Source of the DNA: Lactococcus paracarnosus
GTDB lineage: Bacteria > Bacillota > Bacilli > Lactobacillales > Streptococcaceae
DNA: 64,000 nucleotides
Reading direction: 5' to 3'
Assembly (NCBI RefSeq): GCF_006770285.1
Contig: NZ_CP017195.1
Coordinates: 1,550,001-1,614,000 of the forward strand
The position numbers and the translations under genes are program-made. The notes beneath the pieces are model-generated. The model was given only the letters and a program-made list of their open reading frames with translations. It searched no databases and had not been told where the DNA came from. Shown here in pieces: positions 52,125 to 59,913 of the stretch; the stretch's first letter is position 1, and each line of letters begins with the position of its first letter.

Positions 52125-53360
52125 TTACTTATTGACAGATTTTTTATCCTTATTCGACATCACTAAACAAAAAAATACAACTACTGATAGTATAGATACA
52201 ATATAAAATGTCGGATAGATACCAATTAAATTTGCAAGGAATACGAAAACTATGCCACCCAAAGGAATTGAGAACGTAAAAATTGTTGTAATACCACCTC
52301 CTATTTTTCCTAAATATTCTTGTGGCACATTTTCTAAAATCAGTGCACTTAATTTAGGACTTGCCTTTGCTGAAACATAAGCCAAAGCAAATAAACACAC
52401 TAGAGAGAGATAACCATAATGAATAACTAAAACTGAAAAAAGGGAAATCATAAGAAATGAAGTTAACAGTAATTTAGAAAGATCCCAGTTTTTAAGTTTG
52501 TCATCCATAATGAATGAACCTGAGAGCATCCCAACCATCAATATTATATTAAAAATCATAACAGAGGTTCCAAATTTTGTTGGAAAAGGATTAAATTTTA
52601 GAATCGTTAAACTAATTAATGGGCCCACACCAGCCATGATAAAGTTAATAAAAATAAGAGAAAAGAGCAAAATTAAAAAATTTGAAGAATTATCTACATC
52701 AAATATTCCCTTAATTTGAGTAAAACTTTCTTTCATATTAAATTCAAATTTTTTAGTATTTATAAGTGGTTTATAAGTTAAGAATGAGTTAAATAACAAC
52801 AGTGAAATCCCACTGAGAAAATATAAAACACCATTCACCATAAGAACAAAACTGAATGATTGATTCGACATTGCTAATAAAGTGACACCTAAGGGTTGTC
52901 CTATGATTTCAACAATAGATGATAACCCTTGAAGTTGACCAAAAGCAGGTTGAAGGCCCTCCGATTTTAGGTTATATTGCAAAATAGGTGAACGCAATCC
53001 AGATTTATAACTTGTCATTAAATCAGATAATATTTTAACGATTGCAATTAAAATAAAGGACATGATATTTTTTTCATTCATGACTACAAAAAGCATTATG
53101 AATAAAATACCTTGAATCCAACTAAATATAATCATTGATTGAACTTTATGCTTAGTTTTATCTGCTAAAAAACCAGTGTAGGCGGAGAATATAAGAGGAA
53201 GCAATATACATATCTCTGCTAATGAGACCATCATTTTAGCATGTGGTAATGAACTTGCATAGATTAAAAAAACAATATTGAACAAACTAGTACCAAGCAT
53301 TGAAAAAATTGAACTGATCAGTAATGATCCGAATGCCTTGTTTTTTAACATTAATGCCAT
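52125..53360 (-). CDS. MFS transporter, probable peptide or drug exporter
   Basis: 411 residues with 12 predicted membrane helices, MFS type. The loop 2-3 motif (YTGFLADKTKHKVQSM) is typical of the group that includes macrolide and other small-molecule exporters. Its ATG overlaps the stop region of the 50-residue gene before it, so it is translationally coupled to the peptide locus and may export or give immunity to its product. Confidence 0.8.
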   Translation of the reverse strand: MALMLKNKAFGSLLISSIFSMLGTSLFNIVFLIYASSLPHAKMMVSLAEICILLPLIFSAYTGFLADKTKHKVQSMIIFSWIQGILFIMLFVVMNEKNIMSFILIAIVKILSDLMTSYKSGLRSPILQYNLKSEGLQPAFGQLQGLSSIVEIIGQPLGVTLLAMSNQSFSFVLMVNGVLYFLSGISLLLFNSFLTYKPLINTKKFEFNMKESFTQIKGIFDVDNSSNFLILLFSLIFINFIMAGVGPLISLTILKFNPFPTKFGTSVMIFNIILMVGMLSGSFIMDDKLKNWDLSKLLLTSFLMISLFSVLVIHYGYLSLVCLFALAYVSAKASPKLSALILENVPQEYLGKIGGGITTIFTFSIPLGGIVFVFLANLIGIYPTFYIVSILSVVVFFCLVMSNKDKKSVNK

Positions 53361-53503
53361 AAATCCTCTCTCATTCTTTTAATTAATTTATAACCTTCAT
53401 ATCCCTTAAGAAAATCTATTTCGTAAGATGAGGTAGCAGATATATGTACTTTAAAGCCATATTCAGGAAGTTTGTAATTCTTGGTTTTTATATATTCAAA
53501 CAT
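53351..53503 (-). CDS. 50-residue protein resembling LanKC N terminus
   Basis: The ATG at 53501-53503 after AAGGAAG opens 50 codons. The segment YKLPEYGFKVHISAT is very like the (LP)-x-x-G(W/F)K(V/L)H(V/I)SAT motif near the N terminus of class III lanthipeptide synthetases (LanKC). After residue 27 the sequence no longer matches and ends at 50. I infer an internal deletion of a synthetase gene that kept the two ends in frame, or a free-standing short relative. Its stop overlaps the MFS start. Confidence 0.45.
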   Translation of the reverse strand: MFEYIKTKNYKLPEYGFKVHISATSSYEIDFLKGYEGYKLIKRMREDLWH

Positions 53504-53516
53504 TATTCTTCCTTAT

Positions 53517-53544
53517 AAAAAACCTGACTTTTTATATAGCCAGG
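53517..53544 (-). terminator. Attenuator between peptide and downstream genes
   Basis: Stem CCTGACT / AGCCAGG (one G-U pair on the RNA) with an 8-base loop and a U-run on the leftward strand. It sits between the 31-residue peptide and the 50-residue gene, a common arrangement that favours precursor peptide over enzyme. Confidence 0.6.
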
Positions 53545-53560
53545 CTTATCTCTAAAATTT

Positions 53561-53656
53561 CTACCCAATAATCGCGCAATACAACGTAATATTGATGTCA
53601 TCTTCATTTTTGATTTCTTTTGGTAATCTATTAAGTTTGATAATCTTCTCTTTCAT
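53561..53656 (-). CDS. 31-residue candidate RiPP precursor
   Basis: A strong AAGGAGG site precedes the ATG at 53654-53656. The peptide has a charged leader-like part (MKEKIIKLNRLPKEIKNEDD) and a hydrophobic tail INITLYCAIIG. The tail contains one Thr and one Cys spaced for a T-x-x-C ring, as a lanthionine-type bond could form. Followed by an attenuator, then a LanKC-like fragment and an exporter, and near an Rgg gene, it has the context of a ribosomal natural product precursor. The product is not one I know. Confidence 0.5.
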   Translation of the reverse strand: MKEKIIKLNRLPKEIKNEDDINITLYCAIIG

Positions 53657-53685
53657 TATTATTTCCTCCTTAAGTTAATATAGTC

Positions 53686-53722
53686 ATTCTACTATAAAAA
53701 AAGGACTTTTATTCCAAGTTCC
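53686..53722 (-). promoter_or_regulatory. Peptide promoter region with imperfect palindrome
   Basis: -10-like TATAGT (53691-53696) with TTGGAA upstream (53712-53717) at a short 15-base spacing. An inverted repeat GGACTT-(7)-AAGTTCC (53703-53722) overlaps the -35 element and could be an Rgg operator. Activator-dependent promoters often have such poor boxes. Confidence 0.4.
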
Positions 53723-53981
53723 TATATATAATAAAAAATACATTGTAAAATTAGTATGCAGCTTATTTTTTTCAAAGTATGCACTGACCATTTTCTGATA
53801 AAAATATCTTTTTTATCAGAATACAAAAATAGTATAAATTGAAAAGAATATAGTTAAATGCGAACTAAAATACACTAGTGCTATGTTGTGACCTGGGGTC
53901 TAAATATTTGATACGCGACTAATTGCAACTTATTTACGCCAGTTTCAACTCAGTCAGGCCATACAAGCAACTTTTTGCTTA

Positions 53982-54205
53982 TCAACCCAAGTCCTATATA
54001 TTCTCATGTCTCACATTAGTCATCTCTGTAAAATAAAAAATATAGGGATAGCAATTACTGCTAATGATATCACTATATTTGTCTTTTTCTAAATTATTAT
54101 TTGTTTACATCATTTAAAACGCCTCTTTTTCTTACATCAAAAATCTATAAAAAGCTGGTAACCAAACTCTTCCTGATAACTTAAAACAATTTCTCAAAGT
54201 ATTTA
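53982..54205 (-). pseudogene. Second int/xis remnant
   Basis: Matches 19932-20165: int 5' end, int-xis spacer and the last part of xis, where AAAAGCTGGTAACCAAACTC (+ strand) is retained. It also matches 50285-50405. It marks the end of a third, mostly lost element and bounds the peptide locus on the right. Confidence 0.75.
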
Positions 54206-54245
54206 TACTAGTAAAGTATGCCCCATACAATTTGATAGAGGGTCA

Positions 54246-55046
54246 CTATCTCTCAATTAATACAAGATTAATTTTAGGTATAACTAATGAAGTAATAACA
54301 AGCATTAATAACGATACCACGATTATTAAAACCACTTCATAAGGTGACTGTATGCCAAAATATACATCTCGAATAACATTAAGTTGATAAGTTAATGGAT
54401 TCAATCTACCAAACCATTGAATTAGAGTAGGTGCCGATGCTAGTAAATAAAAAACAGGCGCTGTAAATCCTAATGGTGTTAAAACAAATCTAATCACAAT
54501 GTCTCTGCTTCTATAGTCGTTTATAAACATTGTAATTAAAATTCCTAAAGCATTCCAAAATAACGATATAATTAAAGATAATAACATAATTTCTAAAAAT
54601 TTATCTAATTTAATCCCAATTTTAAAAAATGAAGAAACACTATATATAACAATTTCCTGAATCAATAAACCTAAAATAGGATACACACTCATACCGATAA
54701 TATAATAAAGTGGTCTTACACCACTTGACAATTTTAAGGCTAAAAGGCCATATTTTTTATCAATTGTCACCCGATAGATAGCTTGACTCATCTGACTGAT
54801 AACAAATAAGCCAACAAGGCCAACAGTCGTGTACTGTGCATAAGATATAGTCATTCCCTTATAATCGGTATTCCCTATAGTTGAATTAAGGCCAATAATC
54901 ACAAAAGCAACATATAAAATAGGTTGAATGAACAATGATGCCATTAACCCTTTATTTCTAAAAAAAGCAGCTAACTCATTTTTGGAAATGATAATTATTC
55001 CTCTAATACCCAAATTAGATTTTTTTCTTAAATTGACAACATTCAT
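54246..55046 (-). CDS. ABC-2 type transporter permease
   Basis: 266 residues with six predicted membrane helices and the ABC-2 pattern (LGFTAPVFYLLAS, FGRLNPLTYQLNVIRD). It overlaps the ATPase gene by four bases. Two-gene ABC-2 exporters of this kind move drugs, polysaccharides or antimicrobial peptides. Its closeness to the peptide locus makes a role in immunity or export possible. Confidence 0.85.
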   Translation of the reverse strand: MNVVNLRKKSNLGIRGIIIISKNELAAFFRNKGLMASLFIQPILYVAFVIIGLNSTIGNTDYKGMTISYAQYTTVGLVGLFVISQMSQAIYRVTIDKKYGLLALKLSSGVRPLYYIIGMSVYPILGLLIQEIVIYSVSSFFKIGIKLDKFLEIMLLSLIISLFWNALGILITMFINDYRSRDIVIRFVLTPLGFTAPVFYLLASAPTLIQWFGRLNPLTYQLNVIRDVYFGIQSPYEVVLIIVVSLLMLVITSLVIPKINLVLIER

Positions 55047-55963
55047 TTCAGGTCTCCTCTCACTCTATTTAGGTAACTTTCTCTTAGATGATTCTCTTGT
55101 CTAGAAATATCTTTAATCTCGAACAGTGGTGTAAGATCGTGAATGATAGTCAAAAGTGTTGTTTTTTTAGGAACAATAAATTTACAGCTACTCTTATCAA
55201 TCCTATCAACAGAAAACTTATAATTTTGAAGCCAATAAAGTTGATCAGTAGTCAAATCACTGTTAAACGTCACAACAATTTCAGATTCTGAGTTATTGAT
55301 AAATTCTACCAATGAGCCATAATAAACTAGTTGCCCATTACTTATAAATATAATTTTATCACTAAACATTTCTAATAATTGGATATCATGCGAAGAGATG
55401 ATAACGGTTTTACCAGATTCTGATTCTTTTTTCAAATAGTTAAGAAATTTTTCTGATGATTCAGCGTCTAAACCAACTGTTGGTTCATCCAATATGTAAA
55501 TATCTGGTTTATGCGCAATCGCTCTAGCTATTTGTACACGCTGTAATTGGCCACCCGATAAAGATTCTACTAACATATCTTTTTTACTTGTAAGGCCTAA
55601 AACATTCAGTGCTGCCCTACATAGCTCATTTGCTTCTTTTCCCATTTTGCCAGCTAAATTGACCCCTAATATGACATTATCCCATACTGTTGTGTAGTAG
55701 TCCATTACAGAAGTTTGGGCAGAAAAACCAAGGGAGGCAAAAGGTTGTTTTTTATTGGATAGATAATCTTCATTATAGATAATTGAACCATGAGACATTT
55801 TTTGTAATCCTGTGATAGCGTTAATAAAAGTTGATTTTCCTGCACCATTAGAGCCTAATAAACAAATAAATTCTCCTCCTCCTATCTCTAGGTTGATATG
55901 GTCCAATGCAACTTTTTCTCCATAGTTTACTGTTAAGTCTGTTGCTTTTAAGATATAACTCAT
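55043..55963 (-). CDS. ABC transporter ATP-binding protein
   Basis: 306 residues. Walker A LLGSNGAGKSTFINA, signature LSGGQLQRVQIARAI, Walker B IYILDEPTVGLD. The C-terminal 80 residues are an accessory domain seen in DrrA-type ATPases. Start at 55963 follows GAGGAGAATT, preferred over an ATG nine codons earlier. It pairs with the permease behind it. Confidence 0.9.
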   Translation of the reverse strand: MSYILKATDLTVNYGEKVALDHINLEIGGGEFICLLGSNGAGKSTFINAITGLQKMSHGSIIYNEDYLSNKKQPFASLGFSAQTSVMDYYTTVWDNVILGVNLAGKMGKEANELCRAALNVLGLTSKKDMLVESLSGGQLQRVQIARAIAHKPDIYILDEPTVGLDAESSEKFLNYLKKESESGKTVIISSHDIQLLEMFSDKIIFISNGQLVYYGSLVEFINNSESEIVVTFNSDLTTDQLYWLQNYKFSVDRIDKSSCKFIVPKKTTLLTIIHDLTPLFEIKDISRQENHLRESYLNRVRGDLK

Positions 55964-56185
55964 AATTCTCCTCACAAACCTCTCATTCAATTCTATTGCA
56001 CATATGGTCGTCTTTTCTTAATTCATCAAAAGATGTAAACTCGTGATTAAATGATTTCTTTCTTATTATGCTATATTAATTATAACATTCGTTAATAAAT
56101 TAAAAGTAAATAATACAAAAATAGTATCTATTATTTAGAAAAAATTTTATATTTCTATTGACACTCTCCCCCTAAATCACAGTCA
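55964..56185. promoter_or_regulatory. Upstream region of the ABC-2 operon
   Basis: AT-rich, without a gene. It includes an inverted repeat TTATAAC-ATTC-GTTAATAA (about 56080-56097) next to TATAAT on the leftward strand, a possible regulator site. The promoter -35 element is not clear. Confidence 0.4.
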
Positions 56186-56797
56186 TCATTGCTCATGCAA
56201 GAGTATGTATTCAAAAATAAATTTCCCTACGCCACCTTCTTGACAACTAACTGTTTGATGGTGACTGCTTTGTTTGATATGTTCAGTCGCATTTTCGACA
56301 GCAACTGCAACATCTACAACTTCAAACATTGGTAAATCATTTTCGCCATCACCAAATCCAAAACTAGTCACATTAGTATAATCTTTTAAATAGTTTTGTA
56401 TCGCACTCCCTTTGCTACTTAGTGGGTGGACAATTTCCAGTGTTTTCACAAAAGATGTAAAGACAGTAACTAATGGACTTTTCAACTTTTCTCGAAGCAT
56501 TTGATGTCTTATATCACTTGCTTCCATTAATTCTACTTTTAGAATAGCTCTATCAGGATGCTTTGTTAAAAACGCAACAATATCTGTTACATGATAGCAG
56601 GTCTCTTCAAAATAATTTGTTTTATAGTCCATTAAAGAGATGCCTTGCTCTCCCATATAGGTCAATCTCTCACGTAAATTCTGAAGCTTCCTGCATTTCT
56701 TCAACCATTTCCAATCCTCGACCTGTCACAAAAACGAATTTGTCTTGATGTTTTTGTAAAACTTCAACAACATAAATATCTGAAAATATTATATTCA
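56186..56797 (-). pseudogene. HAD-family (Cof-type) phosphatase, broken
   Basis: The N-terminal frame starts at ATG 56797 (MNIIFSDIYVVEVLQKHQDK, then FVFVTGRG). It shifts near 56690 into the frame that carries the C-terminal half (MGEQGISLMDYK to GDGENDLPMFE). The catalytic DxDGT loop is shortened so that the second Asp is missing. Both the frameshift and the loop deletion indicate a dead gene. Confidence 0.78.
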
Positions 56798-57265
56798 TCT
56801 TTTTTCTTTTTTAGTATAAGATAATCAAATTATATCATAAAGCAATCAAGAATACTCCTGCCCTAACTAAAGTCAAAAAGCAAAGACTACTGTAGCCAAC
56901 ATGGACTATACTAATCAACTAACAAAAAAATCAAGCAGTCAATACTTGATTTAAAAAGATCATATTTTAGGGTTGATATCGTATGACTAATCGCCTATTT
57001 ATTTAAGCAAACACAAAAGTCATAAAAGATATTTATACAATTTGACTAGCTATAGATCAAGAGTAAAGCTTTCAATAAAACAGTACTCTACAATAAATTC
57101 TATGGCAATAGTAATTTTCAGCTCAGTTTAGTTATTTTTATTGTGGAATTATTAAAAATTGCTATCTCTCCTCCAGAAGTAGTAATATATAAACTGATTA
57201 CTTCTCCTGATGTTATCCTTAAATCTTAGAGTCATTATTGTATAATTTACACAAAGGAAAAAAAC
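56798..57265. other. Intergenic region before the IS3 element
   Basis: About 470 bases with no convincing gene, probably containing the left end of the IS3 element and its promoter (a TATAAT near 57239). The terminal repeat could not be fixed because the right end of the element is lost. Confidence 0.35.
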
Positions 57266-57968
57266 ATGCAAAAACGATACTCAAAAGAATTTAAAGAAAC
57301 CCTTATTGACTTCTACCATTCTGGGCAATCCGTTACACAGCTTTCTAAAGAATACAGCGTGTCTCCTGCAACAATTTATAAATGGATCGACCTCTACTCT
57401 AAGTCTAATGAAAGCTCAGTTTCTAAAGCTGATTTTCTAGAATTAAAAAGACAACTAGCAAAAGTTAAGGAAGAACGAGACATCTTAAAAAAAGTATTGA
57501 CCATATTCGCCGAGAAAAAGAAGTGAGTGCTGCGGATATGACTCAAACCATTAAAACTTTAGCACTCAATGTCAGGCTCAGTTGTCAACTTCTTGGTGTC
57601 CCTGAATCAAGTTATTATGAACGGATCAATCGACGTCGTTCCAAAACTCAATTACGGAGGCAACACTTGGCAATTAAGATTGTCCAACTTTTCAAGGCGA
57701 ATCGGGGAATCTATGGGGCACCTAAGATTCAGCACCTCTTACTAAATCAAGGGGAAAAAGTAGGGTTAAACCTCGTACAAAAAATAATGAAACAACTTCA
57801 GATCAAGTCAGTCGTCGTTAAAAAATTTAAACCAGGACACTCCGTTAGGGATGGCATTAAAAGAAAGAACCTCATACAAAATGAGCCTACAAAGAAAAAT
57901 AAGGTTTGGTCAACCGATATTACTTATATCCCGACTCAACAAGGCTGGGCTTATCTCTCAACCATTAT
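57230..57968 (+). mobile_element. IS3-family element, 3'-truncated
   Basis: Contains orfA complete and the first half of orfB. After the WSTDITYIPT motif, homology stops near 57968, where unrelated regulator sequence begins. The right inverted repeat is absent. Confidence 0.75.
57266..57526 (+). CDS. IS3-family transposase OrfA
   Basis: 86 residues with a helix-turn-helix (SVTQLSKEYSVSPATIYKWI) and a leucine-zipper-like C terminus (LKRQLAKVKEERDILKKVL). The A-rich GAGAAAAAGAAG end just before the stop could allow the -1 frameshift that makes OrfAB in this family. Confidence 0.88.
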   Translation: MQKRYSKEFKETLIDFYHSGQSVTQLSKEYSVSPATIYKWIDLYSKSNESSVSKADFLELKRQLAKVKEERDILKKVLTIFAEKKK

Positions 57969-57995
57969 ATGCTCAAGGGATTATAAAAGAGGTAA
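57523..57995 (+). pseudogene. IS3-family transposase OrfB, N-terminal fragment
   Basis: Residues up to YLSTI match OrfB, including the HTH_21 part (NRGIYGAPKIQHLLLNQGEK) and the first catalytic Asp in WSTDITYIPT. The second Asp and the Glu are missing because the element ends there. It cannot be active alone. The reading frame runs about 10 codons into the neighbouring sequence. Confidence 0.85.
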
Positions 57996-58138
57996 ACGAT
58001 AATTCCTCCTGGATGATTTTAACTGCACTTATTGGATTTGGTATGAATGCTCTTGAGAATCAGTTGTTTCTTTTGGATAATTGGCACAATCTGATCGCAT
58101 CATTTGTAGATATATTAATGCATGGCATTTCAAAGTAG
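57968..58138 (+). pseudogene. TetR-type regulator, C-terminal remnant
   Basis: The frame LYAQGIIKEVNDNSSWMILT to FVDILMHGISK looks like the ligand-domain end of a TetR-family regulator. The N-terminal DNA-binding half has been replaced by the IS3 fragment. A TetR regulator often precedes FMN-binding and flavodoxin genes such as those that follow. The assignment is by pattern and is moderate. Confidence 0.45.
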
Positions 58139-58182
58139 GATGAGAAAATGCGTTCAATGGTATTGCAACAAGTAAGTTTGGT

Positions 58183-58292
58183 TGTCTCAGCTCAACCTTA
58201 GAAGTGGATGCGATAGCTGGTGCAACTTATAGTGTAATATTATTTTGAAAGCAATCGAAAATGCCTTAAAGAAAGGACAGACAACTAAATGA
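58183..58292 (+). pseudogene. FMN-binding domain remnant
   Basis: EVDAIAGATYSVI followed, after a one-base shift, by ILKAIENALKKGQTTK. This is the end of an FMN-binding domain, in which D(A/G)(V/I)(S/A)GAT holds the flavin-linked Thr. The gene is frameshifted and lacks its N terminus. Its last codons overlap the flavodoxin start (ATGA), so it once belonged to the same operon. Confidence 0.55.
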
Positions 58293-58783
58293 AAATACTC
58301 ATTCTGTATACGAGTAAGCATGGGTTTACCAAGGCATGTACAACTTATTTAAGCGATAGACTTATAGGGAAAGTTGACGTACAAAACTTAGGTGATAACA
58401 GTCAACTTTCACTTGATGGTTACGACTGGATTGTTATGGGTAGCGCTGTTTATATGGGCAAAATAAACAAAAAAATGACACTATTCTCAGATAAAAACAG
58501 GGATAAGCTACTTAGTCACAATATCGCACTATTTACTTGCTGTACGACACCAGAGGAATCTGATAAGTATCTATTGACTGGTTTTTCTAAGAGACTCTAT
58601 GAGGCTTCTAAGCTCAACACAAACTTTGGTGGTAAACTACAGAGAGATGAACTGACTTTTTTTGAGAGAAAATTAACAGATCTGATTTCAAAAACTGAAG
58701 GAAAAGTTCAACAAACGTTTTACGAAAATATGGATAGTCTAGTTCGTCTTATCAATAATAGTGAACAAAGTGAAAAGGTATGA
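58289..58783 (+). CDS. Flavodoxin-domain protein (HemG-like)
   Basis: 164 residues. The N-terminal FMN phosphate loop is ILYTSKHGFTKAC, and MGSAVYMGKINKKM and FTCCTTPEE follow, as in flavodoxin-like proteins related to HemG. It probably transfers electrons; the haem link is unlikely in a lactococcus. AAAGAAAGGA precedes the ATG. It is the surviving gene of a damaged operon. Confidence 0.82.
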   Translation: MKILILYTSKHGFTKACTTYLSDRLIGKVDVQNLGDNSQLSLDGYDWIVMGSAVYMGKINKKMTLFSDKNRDKLLSHNIALFTCCTTPEESDKYLLTGFSKRLYEASKLNTNFGGKLQRDELTFFERKLTDLISKTEGKVQQTFYENMDSLVRLINNSEQSEKV

Positions 58784-58800
58784 ATTAGCAATTACCAACT

Positions 58801-58842
58801 AATAATCTGGATCAAGTCTTATCATGATCCAGATTATTTTTA
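58801..58842. terminator. Terminator after the flavodoxin gene
   Basis: 14-bp perfect stem (58801-58814 with 58825-58838), 10-base loop, T-run. Confidence 0.88.
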
Positions 58843-58855
58843 TGCATAGGACTTT

Positions 58856-58905
58856 TGAATACAAAATAAGGCCTATCATTCACTGATAGACCTTATCTTA
58901 TATTT
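58856..58905. repeat. Hairpin repeat family, copy 4
   Basis: TGAATACAAAATAAGGCCTA with a right arm TAGACCTTATCTTATATTT; the G-C changes are matched on both arms. It lies 18 bases from another terminator, which makes a simple terminator role redundant. Confidence 0.55.
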
Positions 58906-59055
58906 AACCTATTTTTTATTCCGTTTTTCTGCCTTTATCAATTTCAATGCACGTTACGGTCACATCCAATGAATGCTCAGTACGCCTATCTGAATCCTAT
59001 TTACGATAGGCTAAACTGTTAGTTGCATCTTAAACGATGACCTAATAAAGAGTCA

Positions 59056-59913
59056 TTAATTAATATCACTAGTAATCTTTTTAGGCACTATTTTTTCTCC
59101 CCGTTTTGGCACACTAAGTAAATATTCTTGTATTAATGTGATCACTTCATTGTTCTCAGGTAAACTAGAATGCTCCGCATCACTGCCAGAAACAGTGATT
59201 TGTGTATAGGTTTTTACTTGATTTTGAAAAATATACTTCCCAGCTGTCACACTTTGGACTGGTACGACGCCATCATCGGTATAATCTTCTGTACCTGCTA
59301 CTGAGTAAACTGATAGACTATTTGGTAAATTAGTTTTACGCTCCATATAATCTTTCAGCATAACTGTGGGACGTGTTTGCGAAGCTTCCGAGAAATTATA
59401 AGGTGTCCCTAAAGTCATCAATACTGACATATGAAATTGGTCTTCACTGTAATCATTTTCTAAATAACCCGTCCAAATCAGCCCCCCGTTTGAATGACCA
59501 ATGGCTTGGAAATTTTGAAAATGGAACCGCGCTTGTAAACTATTCATAGCGATATTTAGCCAGTTATATTGTTTTTTAATATTACTATAGCCATCGTTGT
59601 TATTTTGAAATCCGATGATAATAAATGGTTGCTGATCATTGGCGCGAATACGACCAGAATAGGTGAGATGACCATCTGTATTGACCTGAACTTTCAGGAC
59701 ACTATGCTTAGTCCCCTTACTATTTAGTGTAGCGATTAAACTATCAAAACGGTCAATAGTAGCACTAGATCCAGGAATAAAAATAATCGGTTTGAGATGT
59801 GAATTTTGAATTTTTGCCTGTGTATTATTGGTTTTTATAACCCATTCACGGCCAAAATAGCCACTTACAATCATGAGTAGGAGACTTAAAACGATAATAA
59901 TCTTATTTTTCAT
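59056..59913 (-). CDS. Secreted alpha/beta hydrolase (DUF915 family)
   Basis: 285 residues. A signal or anchor helix (about 4-20) is followed by an alpha/beta hydrolase with the nucleophile elbow AIGHSNGGLIW and the late DDGVVPVQS and AEHSSLP segments that supply Asp and His. The family is extracellular and of unknown substrate, perhaps esterase or lipase. The ATG at 59913 lies 11 bases inside the preceding PTS gene, so the two are coupled. Longer upstream frames lie within the PTS gene and are not used. Confidence 0.82.
   Translation of the reverse strand: MKNKIIIVLSLLLMIVSGYFGREWVIKTNNTQAKIQNSHLKPIIFIPGSSATIDRFDSLIATLNSKGTKHSVLKVQVNTDGHLTYSGRIRANDQQPFIIIGFQNNNDGYSNIKKQYNWLNIAMNSLQARFHFQNFQAIGHSNGGLIWTGYLENDYSEDQFHMSVLMTLGTPYNFSEASQTRPTVMLKDYMERKTNLPNSLSVYSVAGTEDYTDDGVVPVQSVTAGKYIFQNQVKTYTQITVSGSDAEHSSLPENNEVITLIQEYLLSVPKRGEKIVPKKITSDIN

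Noticed and set aside
51950-53700. A short hydrophobic pheromone (SHP) gene for the Rgg regulator
   Set aside because: No small frame with a hydrophobic C-terminal SHP pattern was found beside the rgg gene; the 31-residue peptide has a charged leader and a T-x-x-C tail, unlike an SHP.
56186-56704. Functional HAD phosphatase of 172 residues
   Set aside because: The frame lacks the N-terminal DxD motif, which is found, damaged, in another frame just upstream; treated as a pseudogene.
57851-58138. A 95-residue gene starting inside the transposase fragment
   Set aside because: Its first half is a shadow frame of OrfB; only the part after 57968 resembles a real protein (a TetR C terminus).
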